From the NCBI RefSeq assembly GCF_003385235.1, contig NZ_PQIA01000062.1, positions 1-49,769 of the forward strand: a stretch of 49,769 bases of DNA, in the 5' to 3' direction. This DNA is from Amycolatopsis circi (GTDB taxonomy: Bacteria; Actinomycetota; Actinomycetes; Mycobacteriales; Pseudonocardiaceae). Positions 1 to 7,175 of this stretch are shown here, one piece after another (positions within the stretch are counted from its first letter, which is position 1; every line of letters starts with the position of its first letter). The notes under the pieces are model-generated. The model ran no database searches. It was given only the letters and a program-made list of their open reading frames with translations, and had not been told where the DNA came from. Made by a program: the position numbers and the translations under genes.

Positions 1-395
1 GCCCCAGCCCACTCCCGCTCCACCCCCGCATCAGCCACCAGATCCGCTGTAACCGTCGCAGCCAGCGCCGCGGGCGCAGACCCGGATTCCCCATTCCAAG
101 CCGGGAGCGCCGCAAGCAGCCCCCCGCAACGCCCGGGATTCGCCACCGCCCACTCCGCCGCGAGATGTGCCCCGAACGAAATCCCGCCCACCAGCAAGGT
201 CCCGTACCGGTCAGCGAGACGGTCCAGCTCCGCCAAAAACGCCTCCGCGAGACCTGCCCCGGCAACCGGCGCGGGCGTGATCATCGGCACTCCCAGCGCG
301 GCCATCGGCCCCCCGAACACCGAGCGCACGAAGACCTCGTCAGAGCCGGTACCGGGCAGCAGGACAGCGGCCGGGATACGGATTGCGGACGTCAC
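1..395 (-). CDS. Alpha/beta hydrolase family protein (C-terminal part missing)
   Basis: The frame opens with GTG at 395-393 and stays open to the window edge, so the C-terminus is missing. About 131 residues are visible. The stretch GGISFGAH has the G-x-S-x-G nucleophile elbow of serine hydrolases, and the segment before it (LPGTGSDEVFVRSVFGGP) fits the first strand and oxyanion loop of an alpha/beta hydrolase. The substrate cannot be told. It is divergent from the OB-fold gene at 500 with about 100 bp between them. The position matches the alanine-rich conserved protein next to the OB-fold gene in mycobacteria (Rv2695, from memory). The fold call is fairly sure; the catalytic Asp and His would lie outside the window. 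Confidence 0.7.
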   Translation of the reverse strand, partial: MTSAIRIPAAVLLPGTGSDEVFVRSVFGGPMAALGVPMITPAPVAGAGLAEAFLAELDRLADRYGTLLVGGISFGAHLAAEWAVANPGRCGGLLAALPAWNGESGSAPAALAATVTADLVADAGVEREWAG

Positions 396-499
396 GTTGC
401 GATCTTGCCGCAAACCCGTTTCCCTGACTGGGACCACAGCTACGCTGGAACACGCAAGGGCCGAACGAAGTCGGGGGCCCCGGAGCACAGGAGCACACC

Positions 500-880
500 A
501 TGTCCGCCAAGGAAGGCGGCTACTTCAGCCGGTTGGTTCGCAAGCTGACCAGCGACGTCGAGGACCTCGACGCCGACGAGATGTCCGAGAGGTCGGGTGC
601 CGAAGGCGCGCAGCGCGCCTGTGACTGCCGGTCCGGCGAAGAGGTGACGGTGCTCGGCAGGCTGCGCAGCGTCGAGCTGTCGCCCACCGACGGGCCCGCC
701 TCGCTGCAAGCGGAGCTGTTCGACGGCACGCAAGGCGTGACGCTAATCTGGCTGGGCAGGCGCCGGATTCCCGGCATCGAGCCCGGCCGCACCGTCAAGG
801 TGCGCGGCCGGATGGCCGAACGGGACGGGCAGAAGGTGCTCTACAACCCGTATTACGAACTCCAGAGCCCGGTAGGGTGA
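500..880 (+). CDS. OB-fold nucleic-acid-binding domain protein
   Basis: A 126-residue cytoplasmic protein. The N-terminal 50 residues are charged (SDVEDLDADEMSER). Residues about 48-122 form one compact beta domain: GEEVTVLGRLRSVEL, then LQAELFDGTQGVTLIWLG, then GRTVKVRGRMAERDG. This is the layout of the OB-fold seen in RecG-like wedge and tRNA-anticodon-binding domains. The ATG is preceded by AGGAG at a good distance. The next gene, DUF3159, starts 9 bp downstream, so the two are probably co-transcribed. The pair is conserved beside ceoBC in mycobacteria (Rv2694c-Rv2693c, from memory). The exact nucleic acid target is unknown. Confidence 0.8.
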   Translation: MSAKEGGYFSRLVRKLTSDVEDLDADEMSERSGAEGAQRACDCRSGEEVTVLGRLRSVELSPTDGPASLQAELFDGTQGVTLIWLGRRRIPGIEPGRTVKVRGRMAERDGQKVLYNPYYELQSPVG

Positions 881-889
881 TCAACGCTC

Positions 890-1636
890 GTGACTGAACC
901 CGCTCCTCCCCACGACGAGAAGGACGCGCCCGGAAACGGGGGCGACGAAGAGCGGCAGCCGACGCTGATGGAGCAGATGGGCGGGGTTTCCGGCCTGTTC
1001 TATTCCTCTGTGCCGGTCATCGTGTTCGTGCTCCTGAACGCGTTCTTCGGGCTCACCGTGGCGATCTGGGGCTCGATCGGCAGCGCGGTGGCGATCACCG
1101 TCCTGCGCGTCGTGCGCAAGGAGCCGCTGCAGCCGGCCATCTCGGGATTCTTCGGCGTCGCGATCGCGGCGTTCATCGCGTTCCGCACCGGGTCCGCGAA
1201 GGGTTTCTTCCTCTTCGGCATCTGGGCGAGCCTCGTGTACTGCGCCGTGTTCGTGATCTCGGTGCTGGTGCGCTGGCCGCTGGCGGGCGTCGTCTGGAAC
1301 GCGCTCAACGGCAACGGCACCGCCTGGCGCAAGGACAAGCCGTCGCGCTACGGCTACGACGTCGCGACGCTCGCGATGGCCGTCATCTTCGCCGCCCGGT
1401 TCGTGGTGCAGCGCTGGCTGTACGACGGCAACCAGACCGGCTGGCTCGCGTTCGCCAAGATCGCGATGGGCTACCCGCTGTACGCGATCGGGCTGCTGGT
1501 GGTCGTCTGGGCGGTGCGCCGCTCCGACAAGCGGCTGAAGGCGCTCGCCGAAGAAGAACCGGAGCCGGAGACCGACGCGCAGGTGGAGGCGCGGCTGCGA
1601 GAGAAGTACGCGCAGACGCCGACCACCGAGACCTGA
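890..1636 (+). CDS. DUF3159 family integral membrane protein
   Basis: A 248-residue protein starting with GTG. A hydrophilic acidic N-terminus (about 35 residues) is followed by several hydrophobic spans: residues about 42-60, 62-80, 90-110, 112-130, 155-175 and 185-205. The charged C-terminus ends EARLREKYAQTPTTET. The conserved opening MEQMGGVSGLFYSSVPVIVFV is typical of DUF3159, a family of actinobacterial membrane proteins of unknown function. It lies 9 bp after the OB-fold gene and converges on ceoC, with a shared hairpin terminator between. Its steady position next to potassium regulators is suggestive, but no function can be assigned. Confidence 0.85.
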   Translation: MTEPAPPHDEKDAPGNGGDEERQPTLMEQMGGVSGLFYSSVPVIVFVLLNAFFGLTVAIWGSIGSAVAITVLRVVRKEPLQPAISGFFGVAIAAFIAFRTGSAKGFFLFGIWASLVYCAVFVISVLVRWPLAGVVWNALNGNGTAWRKDKPSRYGYDVATLAMAVIFAARFVVQRWLYDGNQTGWLAFAKIAMGYPLYAIGLLVVVWAVRRSDKRLKALAEEEPEPETDAQVEARLREKYAQTPTTET

Positions 1637-1647
1637 TCTGACGCATG

Positions 1648-1685
1648 AAAAAGGGGCGGGCCCAACCGCGGGCCCGCCCCCTTTT
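1648..1685. terminator. Bidirectional hairpin terminator between DUF3159 and ceoC
   Basis: An A-run followed by GGGGCGGGCCC pairs with GGGCCCGCCCCC followed by a T-run (1649-1663 with 1670-1685, one bulged base, 6-nt loop). It lies 11 bp after the DUF3159 stop and 9 bp before the ceoC stop. It has A/T tracts on both sides, so it can act on both converging transcripts. Confidence 0.85.
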
Positions 1686-1693
1686 CGTACGTC

Positions 1694-2350
1694 TCAGTAG
1701 CCCAGCGCCGTGCGGATCTCCGGCTCGACGTCCGAGGTCGCGACGAACAGCAGCTCGTCGCCCGCCTCCAGCGGGTCCTCCGGCTGCGGCACGATCACCC
1801 GGTCGCCGCGCAGGATGGTCACCAGCGCCGCGTCGCGCGGCAGCGCCAGTTCGCTCACCGGCTTGCCCGCCAGCGGCGTCTCCTCCGGCAGGGTGAGCTC
1901 CACCAGGTTCGCCTGCCCTTGCCGGAACGTCATGAGCCGCACCAGATCGCCGACGCTCACCGCCTCCTCGACCATCGCGGCGAGCATCCGCGGGGTCGAC
2001 ACGGCCACGTCGACGCCCCACGCGTCGGTGAACAGCCATTCGTTGGCCGGGTTGTTCACCCGCGCCACCACGCGGCGCACCGCGAACTCCGTCTTCGCCA
2101 GCAGCGACACCACGAGGTTCGCCTTGTCGTCGCCGCTCGCCGCGATCACGACGTCGCAGCGTTCGATGCCGGACTCCTCGAGGATCGACACCTCGCACGC
2201 GTCGCCGAGCACCCAGTCGGCCTGCGGAACGGATTCCGGCTCGAACTGGTCGGCGTCGCGCTCGATCAGCATCACCTGGTGGCGCCCGTCGATGAGTTCG
2301 GTGGCGATGGACTGCCCGACGGCTCCGGCGCCCGCGATCGCGACCCGCAT
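1694..2350 (-). CDS. ceoC: TrkA-type potassium channel/transporter regulatory protein (RCK), CeoC-like
   Basis: 218 residues. The Rossmann motif MRVAIAGAGAVGQSIATEL (GxGxxG at residues 7-12) and the acidic end of beta-2 (LIERDADQ) mark an RCK_N NAD-binding domain. Residues about 130-215 (LVELTLPEETPLAGKPVSEL ... GDELLFVAT) form the RCK_C/TrkA-C domain, which binds ligands such as c-di-AMP in related proteins. Its ATG shares one base with the TGA of ceoB, so the two are translationally coupled. With ceoB it would form the cytosolic gating unit of a K+ uptake system. No TrkH/KtrB membrane subunit is present here, but a KimA-like transporter is divergent upstream. Confidence 0.88.
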   Translation of the reverse strand: MRVAIAGAGAVGQSIATELIDGRHQVMLIERDADQFEPESVPQADWVLGDACEVSILEESGIERCDVVIAASGDDKANLVVSLLAKTEFAVRRVVARVNNPANEWLFTDAWGVDVAVSTPRMLAAMVEEAVSVGDLVRLMTFRQGQANLVELTLPEETPLAGKPVSELALPRDAALVTILRGDRVIVPQPEDPLEAGDELLFVATSDVEPEIRTALGY

Positions 2351-3015
2351 CAGTTCTCCTCCTCGGGGGCGCGAGCGGCCAGGCTCGACACGTCTCCGAC
2401 GGTGCCCGATCGCGCCGCCACCCACACGTCGTCGTCGGCCTGCACGACGGTCTTCGCGTCCGGCAGCACCGGGGTGCCGAAGCGCATCATGAACGCCACC
2501 CGCGCGCCGGTGGTCTCCTGCAGTTCGTGCACGCTGCGCCCGACCCAGCCCTCGTGCAGCGGCAGCTGCAGCAGCGCGACGTTGCCCGACGGGTCCCGCC
2601 ACGCGGAGGCGACGCCGTCGGGCAGCAGGGTGCGCAGGAACCGGTCGGTCGTCCACGGCACGGTCGCGACGGTCGGGATGCCCAGCCGTTCGTACACCGC
2701 GGCGCGCTTGTGGTCGTAGATCCGCGCGACCACGTGCTCGATGCCGAAGTTCTCGCGCGCGACCCGCGCGGAGATGATGTTGGAATTGTCGCCGCTCGAC
2801 ACGGCCGCGAAGGCGCCCGCTCGCTCGATCCCGGCCTCGACGAGCACCCGGCGGTCGAAACCCGCCCCGACGACCTGCTGGCCGTGGAAGTCGCTGCCCA
2901 GCCTGCGGAACGCCTGCTGGTTCTTGTCGATGACGGCCACGTCGTGGCCGAGCCGCTCCAGCGCCGCGGCCAGAGACGCGCCGACGCGGCCGCATCCCAT
3001 GATCACCACGTGCAC
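2350..3015 (-). CDS. ceoB: TrkA-type potassium regulatory protein (RCK), CeoB-like
   Basis: 221 residues starting with GTG, preceded by GAGGAGG on the minus strand. It has an RCK_N Rossmann domain (MHVVIMGCGRVGASLAAAL, acidic VIDKNQ after beta-2) and a C-terminal RCK_C domain from about residue 135 (LLQLPLHEGWVGRSVHELQE). Paralogous to ceoC but clearly diverged. It is the first gene of the ceoBC pair and is divergent from the KimA-like transporter at 3109 across a 93-bp gap. The expected role is nucleotide-responsive control of K+ flux. The family call is firm; the partner membrane protein is inferred. Confidence 0.88.
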   Translation of the reverse strand: MHVVIMGCGRVGASLAAALERLGHDVAVIDKNQQAFRRLGSDFHGQQVVGAGFDRRVLVEAGIERAGAFAAVSSGDNSNIISARVARENFGIEHVVARIYDHKRAAVYERLGIPTVATVPWTTDRFLRTLLPDGVASAWRDPSGNVALLQLPLHEGWVGRSVHELQETTGARVAFMMRFGTPVLPDAKTVVQADDDVWVAARSGTVGDVSSLAARAPEEEN

Positions 3016-3076
3016 GCTTAGCCTCCTCGCAGGGTGGGGATGACCCGGTCGTGGGTACCCTCGGACACCAGCGCCG

Positions 3077-3108
3077 AACCTACCTTGCGCCGACCCAGTT
3101 AGGCTCTC
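3077..3108. promoter_or_regulatory. Candidate divergent promoters ceoBC / KimA-like transporter
   Basis: On the plus strand TAGGCT at 3100-3105 fits a -10 element only three bases before the GTG at 3109, so the transporter mRNA may be leaderless. On the minus strand TAGGTT (complement of 3077-3082) fits a -10 for ceoB, giving a leader of about 55 nt with a good ribosome site. I see no convincing -35 elements. There is no room for a ydaO-type riboswitch in front of the transporter. Confidence 0.35.
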
Positions 3109-5160
3109 GTGGTGTCGAAGTTCCCGACCGTGTTGAAGCGGCTGGTCCTAGGGCGTCCGTTCCGCAGTGACCGTCTCTCCCACACTCTGTTGCCCAAGCG
3201 CATCGCGCTGCCCATTTTCGCCTCGGACGCGCTGTCCAGCGTGGCCTACGCGCCGGAGGAGATCTTCCTGACGCTGAGCGTCGCGGGCCTGTCCGCGTAC
3301 GCCTTCGCGCCGTGGATCGGGGTCGCGGTCGCGCTGGTCATGCTCGTCGTCGTGGCGTCGTACCGGCAGAACGTGCACGCGTATCCGAGCGGCGGCGGCG
3401 ACTACGAGGTCGCGACCACCAACCTCGGCGGGAAGTTCGGCCTGACAGTGGCGAGCGCGCTGCTGGTCGACTACGTGCTGACCGTCGCGGTGTCCACCTC
3501 GTCCGGGGTGGCCAACATCGGGTCGGCGATCCCGTGGGTGGCCAACCACAAGGTGATCACCGCCGTGGTGATCGTCGCCGTGCTGACCGCGCTCAATCTC
3601 CGCGGGGTGCGCGAATCGGGCAAAGCGTTCGCCATTCCCACCTACGGCTTTATCGCCGGCATCCTGATCATGGTCGTGTGGGGGCTGTTCCAGACCGCCA
3701 CCGGCACCGAGATGCGCGCCGAGAGCGCGGGCTTCACGCTGCACGAGGAAGGCAGCTGGGCGGGCGTCGCGTTCGTGTTCCTGATCCTGCGGTCGTTCTC
3801 GTCCGGCGCGGCGGCGCTGACCGGGGTCGAGGCGATCAGCAACGGCGTGCCCGCGTTCCGCAAGCCGAAGTCGAAGAACGCGGCCACCACGCTGCTGCTG
3901 ATGGGCGTGCTCGCGGTGACGATGCTCGTCGGGATCATCACGCTCGCGGTCGTCACGAAGGTGAACTTCGCCGAGGACCCGGCGCGGCAGCTGGCCGGCG
4001 CGCCCGCGGGCTACGAGCAGAAGACGATCGTCGCGCAGATCGCGCACGCGGTGTTCGAGAACTTCCCGCCCGCCTTCTACTACATCTCGTTCTCCACCGG
4101 CATCATCCTGCTGCTGGCCGCGAACACCGCGTTCAACGGCTTCCCGGTGCTCGGCTCGATCCTCGCCCAGGACCGCTACCTGCCGCGGCAGCTGCACACC
4201 CGCGGCGACCGGCTCGCGTTCTCCAACGGCATCCTGTTCCTCGCGGCCTTCGCGCTCGTGCTGATCATCGCGTTCGACGCGGAGGTCACCCGGCTGATCC
4301 AGCTGTACATCGTGGGCGTGTTCGTGTCGTTCACGGTGAGCCAGGCGGGCATGATCCGGCACTGGAACCGGTTGCTGGCCAAGGAGACCGACCCGGCGGC
4401 CCGGCGGCGGATGCGCCGTTCGCAGACGGTGAACGCGGTCGGCCTCACCATGACCGGCATCGTGCTGGTGATCGTGCTGATCACGAAGTTCCTGCTCGGC
4501 GCGTGGATCGCGATCGCCGCGATGGTGGCGATTTTCGCCCTGATGACGGCGATCCGGAAGCACTACGACCGGGTGTCCGAGGAACTCAAGGACATGGGCG
4601 ACGCGCCGACCGTGCTGCCCTCGCGCAACCACGCGATCGTGCTGGTGTCCAAACTGCACCGGCCGACGCTGCGCGCGCTGGCCTACGCCAAGGCGATGCG
4701 CCCGGACGTCCTCGAGGCGGTCACGGTCAACGTGGACGATGCCGACACCCGCGCGCTGACCCAGGAATGGGAAGCGCACAAGTTCAAGGTGCCGCTGAAG
4801 GTCGTCGAATCGCCGTACCGGGAAATCACGAAGCCGGTGCTGGACTACGTGAAGCGGGTCCGCGGCGCCAACCCGCGCGACGTCGTCACGGTGTTCATTC
4901 CCGAGTACGTCGTGGGGCACTGGTGGGAGCAGGTCCTGCACAACCAGAGTGCGTTGCGGCTCAAGGGAAGGCTGCTGTTCCAGCCGGGCGTGGTGGTGGC
5001 GAGCGTGCCGTGGCAGCTGGAGTCGTCGCAGAAGGCGGCCGCGCGGATGCGCAAGGCCCGCCCCTCCGCCGGTGACGTCCGGCGCGGATTCACTCCCGGC
5101 ACCCCTCGACCGGCGGATGCCAAGAAGCCAGCCCCTGCGACAAAGGAAACATCAGAATGA
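3109..5160 (+). CDS. KimA-like APC-superfamily potassium transporter with C-terminal cytosolic domain
   Basis: 683 residues: about 12 membrane spans (residues about 30-480), then a soluble domain of about 150 residues and a Pro/Lys-rich tail. By recall, many blocks match Bacillus subtilis KimA (YdaO): FASDALSSVAYAPEE, SYRQNVHAYPSGGGDY, LLVDYVLTVAVSTSSG, FSSGAAALTGVEAISN and, in the soluble domain, LHNQSALRLKGRLLF. KimA residues reported around the K+ site, D36, Y43 and D117, correspond to D40, Y47 and D121 here. Automatic annotation would call it an amino acid permease, but the KimA match and the divergent ceoBC genes favour K+/H+ symport. GTG at 3109 is used; GTG at 3112 is the alternative. 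It overlaps the next gene by 4 bp. Confidence 0.82.
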   Translation: MVSKFPTVLKRLVLGRPFRSDRLSHTLLPKRIALPIFASDALSSVAYAPEEIFLTLSVAGLSAYAFAPWIGVAVALVMLVVVASYRQNVHAYPSGGGDYEVATTNLGGKFGLTVASALLVDYVLTVAVSTSSGVANIGSAIPWVANHKVITAVVIVAVLTALNLRGVRESGKAFAIPTYGFIAGILIMVVWGLFQTATGTEMRAESAGFTLHEEGSWAGVAFVFLILRSFSSGAAALTGVEAISNGVPAFRKPKSKNAATTLLLMGVLAVTMLVGIITLAVVTKVNFAEDPARQLAGAPAGYEQKTIVAQIAHAVFENFPPAFYYISFSTGIILLLAANTAFNGFPVLGSILAQDRYLPRQLHTRGDRLAFSNGILFLAAFALVLIIAFDAEVTRLIQLYIVGVFVSFTVSQAGMIRHWNRLLAKETDPAARRRMRRSQTVNAVGLTMTGIVLVIVLITKFLLGAWIAIAAMVAIFALMTAIRKHYDRVSEELKDMGDAPTVLPSRNHAIVLVSKLHRPTLRALAYAKAMRPDVLEAVTVNVDDADTRALTQEWEAHKFKVPLKVVESPYREITKPVLDYVKRVRGANPRDVVTVFIPEYVVGHWWEQVLHNQSALRLKGRLLFQPGVVVASVPWQLESSQKAAARMRKARPSAGDVRRGFTPGTPRPADAKKPAPATKETSE

Positions 5161-6347
5161 GCGACAGCTGGCTAGGCCGCGTACTGGAACTGGAAGTAGG
5201 TCCAGTCGCGCACGGCGGGCACTGTGTGTCGCGTGTGGACGGACGAGTGCTGTTCGTACGGCACGCGCTGCCCGGCGAACGCGTGCGGGCCGAAGTGACC
5301 GAAGACAAGGGCGGTTCGTTCTGCCGGGCCGACGCGATCGAGGTGCTCAGCGGGTCCGAGCATCGCGTGACGCCGCCGTGTCCGCTCGCCGCACCGGGCG
5401 GCTGCGGGGGTTGCGACTGGCAGCACGCCGAACCGGCCTACCAGCGTGAACTGAAGGCCGCGGTGGTGGCCGAACAGCTGCAGCGGCTTGCCGGGATCAC
5501 GCGCGAGGTGGTCGTGGAGCCGCTCGACGGCGGCCCGCTCGGCTGGCGCAGCCGGGTGCGGCTGGTCGCCGGACAGGACGGCCGGGCCGGGTTGCGCGCG
5601 CATCACAGCCACCGCGTCATCCCGATCGACGACTGCCCGATCGCGGTGCCGGGCTCGCTCGACGCCGCGCTGGGCAAGCGCTGGCGGCCGGGCGTCGAAC
5701 TGGAAGCGACCAGCGACGGCGACAACCACCTCCACCTGCGCGAACTCGTCACGGTGCGCGGGCGCACGCAGGGCAAGCAGCTGTCCGGCGGCATGGCGAT
5801 CCAGCACGCGGCGGGGCGGGACTGGCGGCTCGACGCGCACGGATTCTGGCAGGTCCACCCGCACGCGGCGGACACGCTCGCGGAGCTTGTCCGGGAATGG
5901 GCCGACGCGCCGAGCGGCGGGGTCGCCTGGGATCTGTACGCCGGGGTCGGGCTGTTCGCTTCGGTGCTGGCCGAGCAGGTCGGCCCGGACGGGCAGGTGC
6001 TGGCGATCGAATCCGGCCGGCGCGCGGTGACCGAGGGCGAGCGCAATCTTTCCGACCTGCCGCAGGTCAGCTGGCGTTCCGGGCGCGTGGAACACCTCAT
6101 CGGGGACGCGCCGACGCCGGTCGACGTCGTGGTCCTCGACCCGCCGCGCAAGGGAGCCGGTCGAGAGGTGGTCAACGCGATCGCGGCCGGCGAGCCGGAC
6201 CGGATCGTCTACGTGGCCTGCGACCCGGCGGCGTTGGCGCGGGACGTGCAGTTCTTCTCCGAGCACGGGTATTCGCTGACGGATTTGCGGGCTTTCGACG
6301 CGTTCCCGATGACGCATCACGTGGAGTGCGTCGCGCTGCTGCAGTGA
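5157..6347 (+). CDS. TRAM-domain class I RNA (uracil-5-)-methyltransferase, TrmA/RlmD-like
   Basis: 396 residues with ATGA overlap to the transporter gene. Residues 1-65 are the TRAM RNA-binding domain. C75, C83, C86 (CGGCDW) and C160 have the pattern of the 4Fe-4S ligands of RlmD/RumA-type enzymes. The SAM-binding motif DLYAGVGLFASVLA is at about 259-272. The active-site region has DPPRKGAG (about 328-335) and the catalytic nucleophile C355 in VYVACDPAAL. The expected reaction is SAM-dependent C5-methylation of uridine in tRNA or rRNA; the target site cannot be read from sequence. It corresponds to mycobacterial Rv2689c (from memory). The coupling to a K+ transporter looks positional rather than functional. 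Confidence 0.88.
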   Translation: MSDSWLGRVLELEVGPVAHGGHCVSRVDGRVLFVRHALPGERVRAEVTEDKGGSFCRADAIEVLSGSEHRVTPPCPLAAPGGCGGCDWQHAEPAYQRELKAAVVAEQLQRLAGITREVVVEPLDGGPLGWRSRVRLVAGQDGRAGLRAHHSHRVIPIDDCPIAVPGSLDAALGKRWRPGVELEATSDGDNHLHLRELVTVRGRTQGKQLSGGMAIQHAAGRDWRLDAHGFWQVHPHAADTLAELVREWADAPSGGVAWDLYAGVGLFASVLAEQVGPDGQVLAIESGRRAVTEGERNLSDLPQVSWRSGRVEHLIGDAPTPVDVVVLDPPRKGAGREVVNAIAAGEPDRIVYVACDPAALARDVQFFSEHGYSLTDLRAFDAFPMTHHVECVALLQ

Positions 6348-6348
6348 T

Positions 6349-6745
6349 CTACCGGGCTCGTTGGGCGGCAGCCGCCGCGGCGAGTCCGGTCGCGGCTAAG
6401 ACCAGTCCCGACGCGAGCCTGACCCAGGCCCCGGCCGCTGGCTGTACGTCGGCGGACGGGGCCAGCCGGTTCGCGCCGGGGAGCGTGATCACGAGGTAGC
6501 GCAGGAGGATTCCGGCTGTCGCAAGGCCGGTCAGGGTGGTGAAGGCCAGCGGTTCGGCTTGGTGTCGGCGCAGGGTCAGGACTGCCAGTGCGAACGCGAG
6601 CGCTCATGCTCCCGCGCAGGCCAGGCGGAGGCCGAGATCAGGTCGGGTTCCGCCGTGCCGGGTGGAAGGTGCGACGGCAGGTAGTGCGCGGTCGGCAGGG
6701 CAAGGCCGACGCCCACCGCGGCGGTCGCTCCGGCCCACGCGAGCG
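6349..6745 (-). pseudogene. Frameshifted remnant of a small membrane protein
   Basis: Two minus-strand frames together read as one hydrophobic protein. The upstream part (about 6745-6605) reads ALAWAGATAAVGVGLALP then HYLPSHLPPGTAEPDLI. The downstream part reads AFALAVLTLRR, FTTLTGLATAGILLRYLVI and LASGLVLAATGLAAAAAA, ending at TAG 6351-6349. The join near 6605 needs a frame change, and the second part has no start codon before its middle, so it cannot be expressed as it stands. The family was not recognised. Confidence 0.5.
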
Positions 6746-6747
6746 CC

Positions 6748-6897
6748 CGATTGCCTGTCCCGCAAGGAAGTCTACGTCCGTGCCGTGGTTCGGCCGCGGT
6801 TCTTGCCTACGCGGTCTCGCGGCCCGTTCGGTGCGGGCGGACGGTTTCGGCGTGCGTCTCGGCTCGGTGTGAGTTCGGGTCTCGATTGCCTGTCCCG
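6748..6897. repeat. Two copies of a 15-bp direct repeat in decayed DNA
   Basis: CGATTGCCTGTCCCG occurs at 6748-6762 and 6883-6897, 135 bp apart. The next 15 bases of the copies are also similar, which suggests a diverged duplication of about 30 bp. No intact gene was found between 6352 and 7129 beyond the remnant described separately. Confidence 0.6.
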
Positions 6898-6949
6898 AAA
6901 CGAAATCTGCGCCTTGAGCGCGGGCCGGTCCGGGCGTGTGGTGGTGACT

Positions 6950-7129
6950 TTTAGTAACAGTTTGATTACGCGAGAACCTTGGCACTGCTCGCTGGCGACT
7001 GACCTGATGTGCATCGAGGAGGGTGCGCGCTCCGGCAACGGGCCGGAGGTCGAAGCGAGGGGTGGACATGATTCTGCGCAAAATGCTGGCAATGGCAGGT
7101 GCTCTGCTGACGGGCCGGGTTGCCCGCGG
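6950..7129 (+). other. Possible orphan promoter and signal-peptide-like start, no complete gene
   Basis: An AT-richer patch at about 6950-6970 contains GTAAC and GATTAC half-sites in opposite orientation. An ATG at 7068 follows AGGGGTGGAC and reads MILRKMLAMAGALLTG, which resembles a signal peptide. The frame then runs into the antisense strand of the choline oxidase gene and has no plausible coding content. This may be the broken 5' end of a lost gene. Confidence 0.25.
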
Positions 7130-7171
7130 CGAGCGGGTGGTCGCGCCCGCTGGGACACCACCACCCGCTCG
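7130..7171 (-). terminator. Hairpin downstream of the choline oxidase gene
   Basis: CGAGCGGGTGGT (7130-7141) pairs perfectly with ACCACCCGCTCG (7160-7171). It starts 4 bp after the choline oxidase stop. There is no U-tract, so it may act as a 3' end stabiliser or a weak terminator of the betaine operon. Confidence 0.6.
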
Positions 7172-7175
7172 AAGG

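Noticed and set aside
3016..3108. ydaO-type c-di-AMP riboswitch before the KimA-like gene
   Set aside because: Only 93 bp separate the divergent genes and the predicted transcript has almost no leader.
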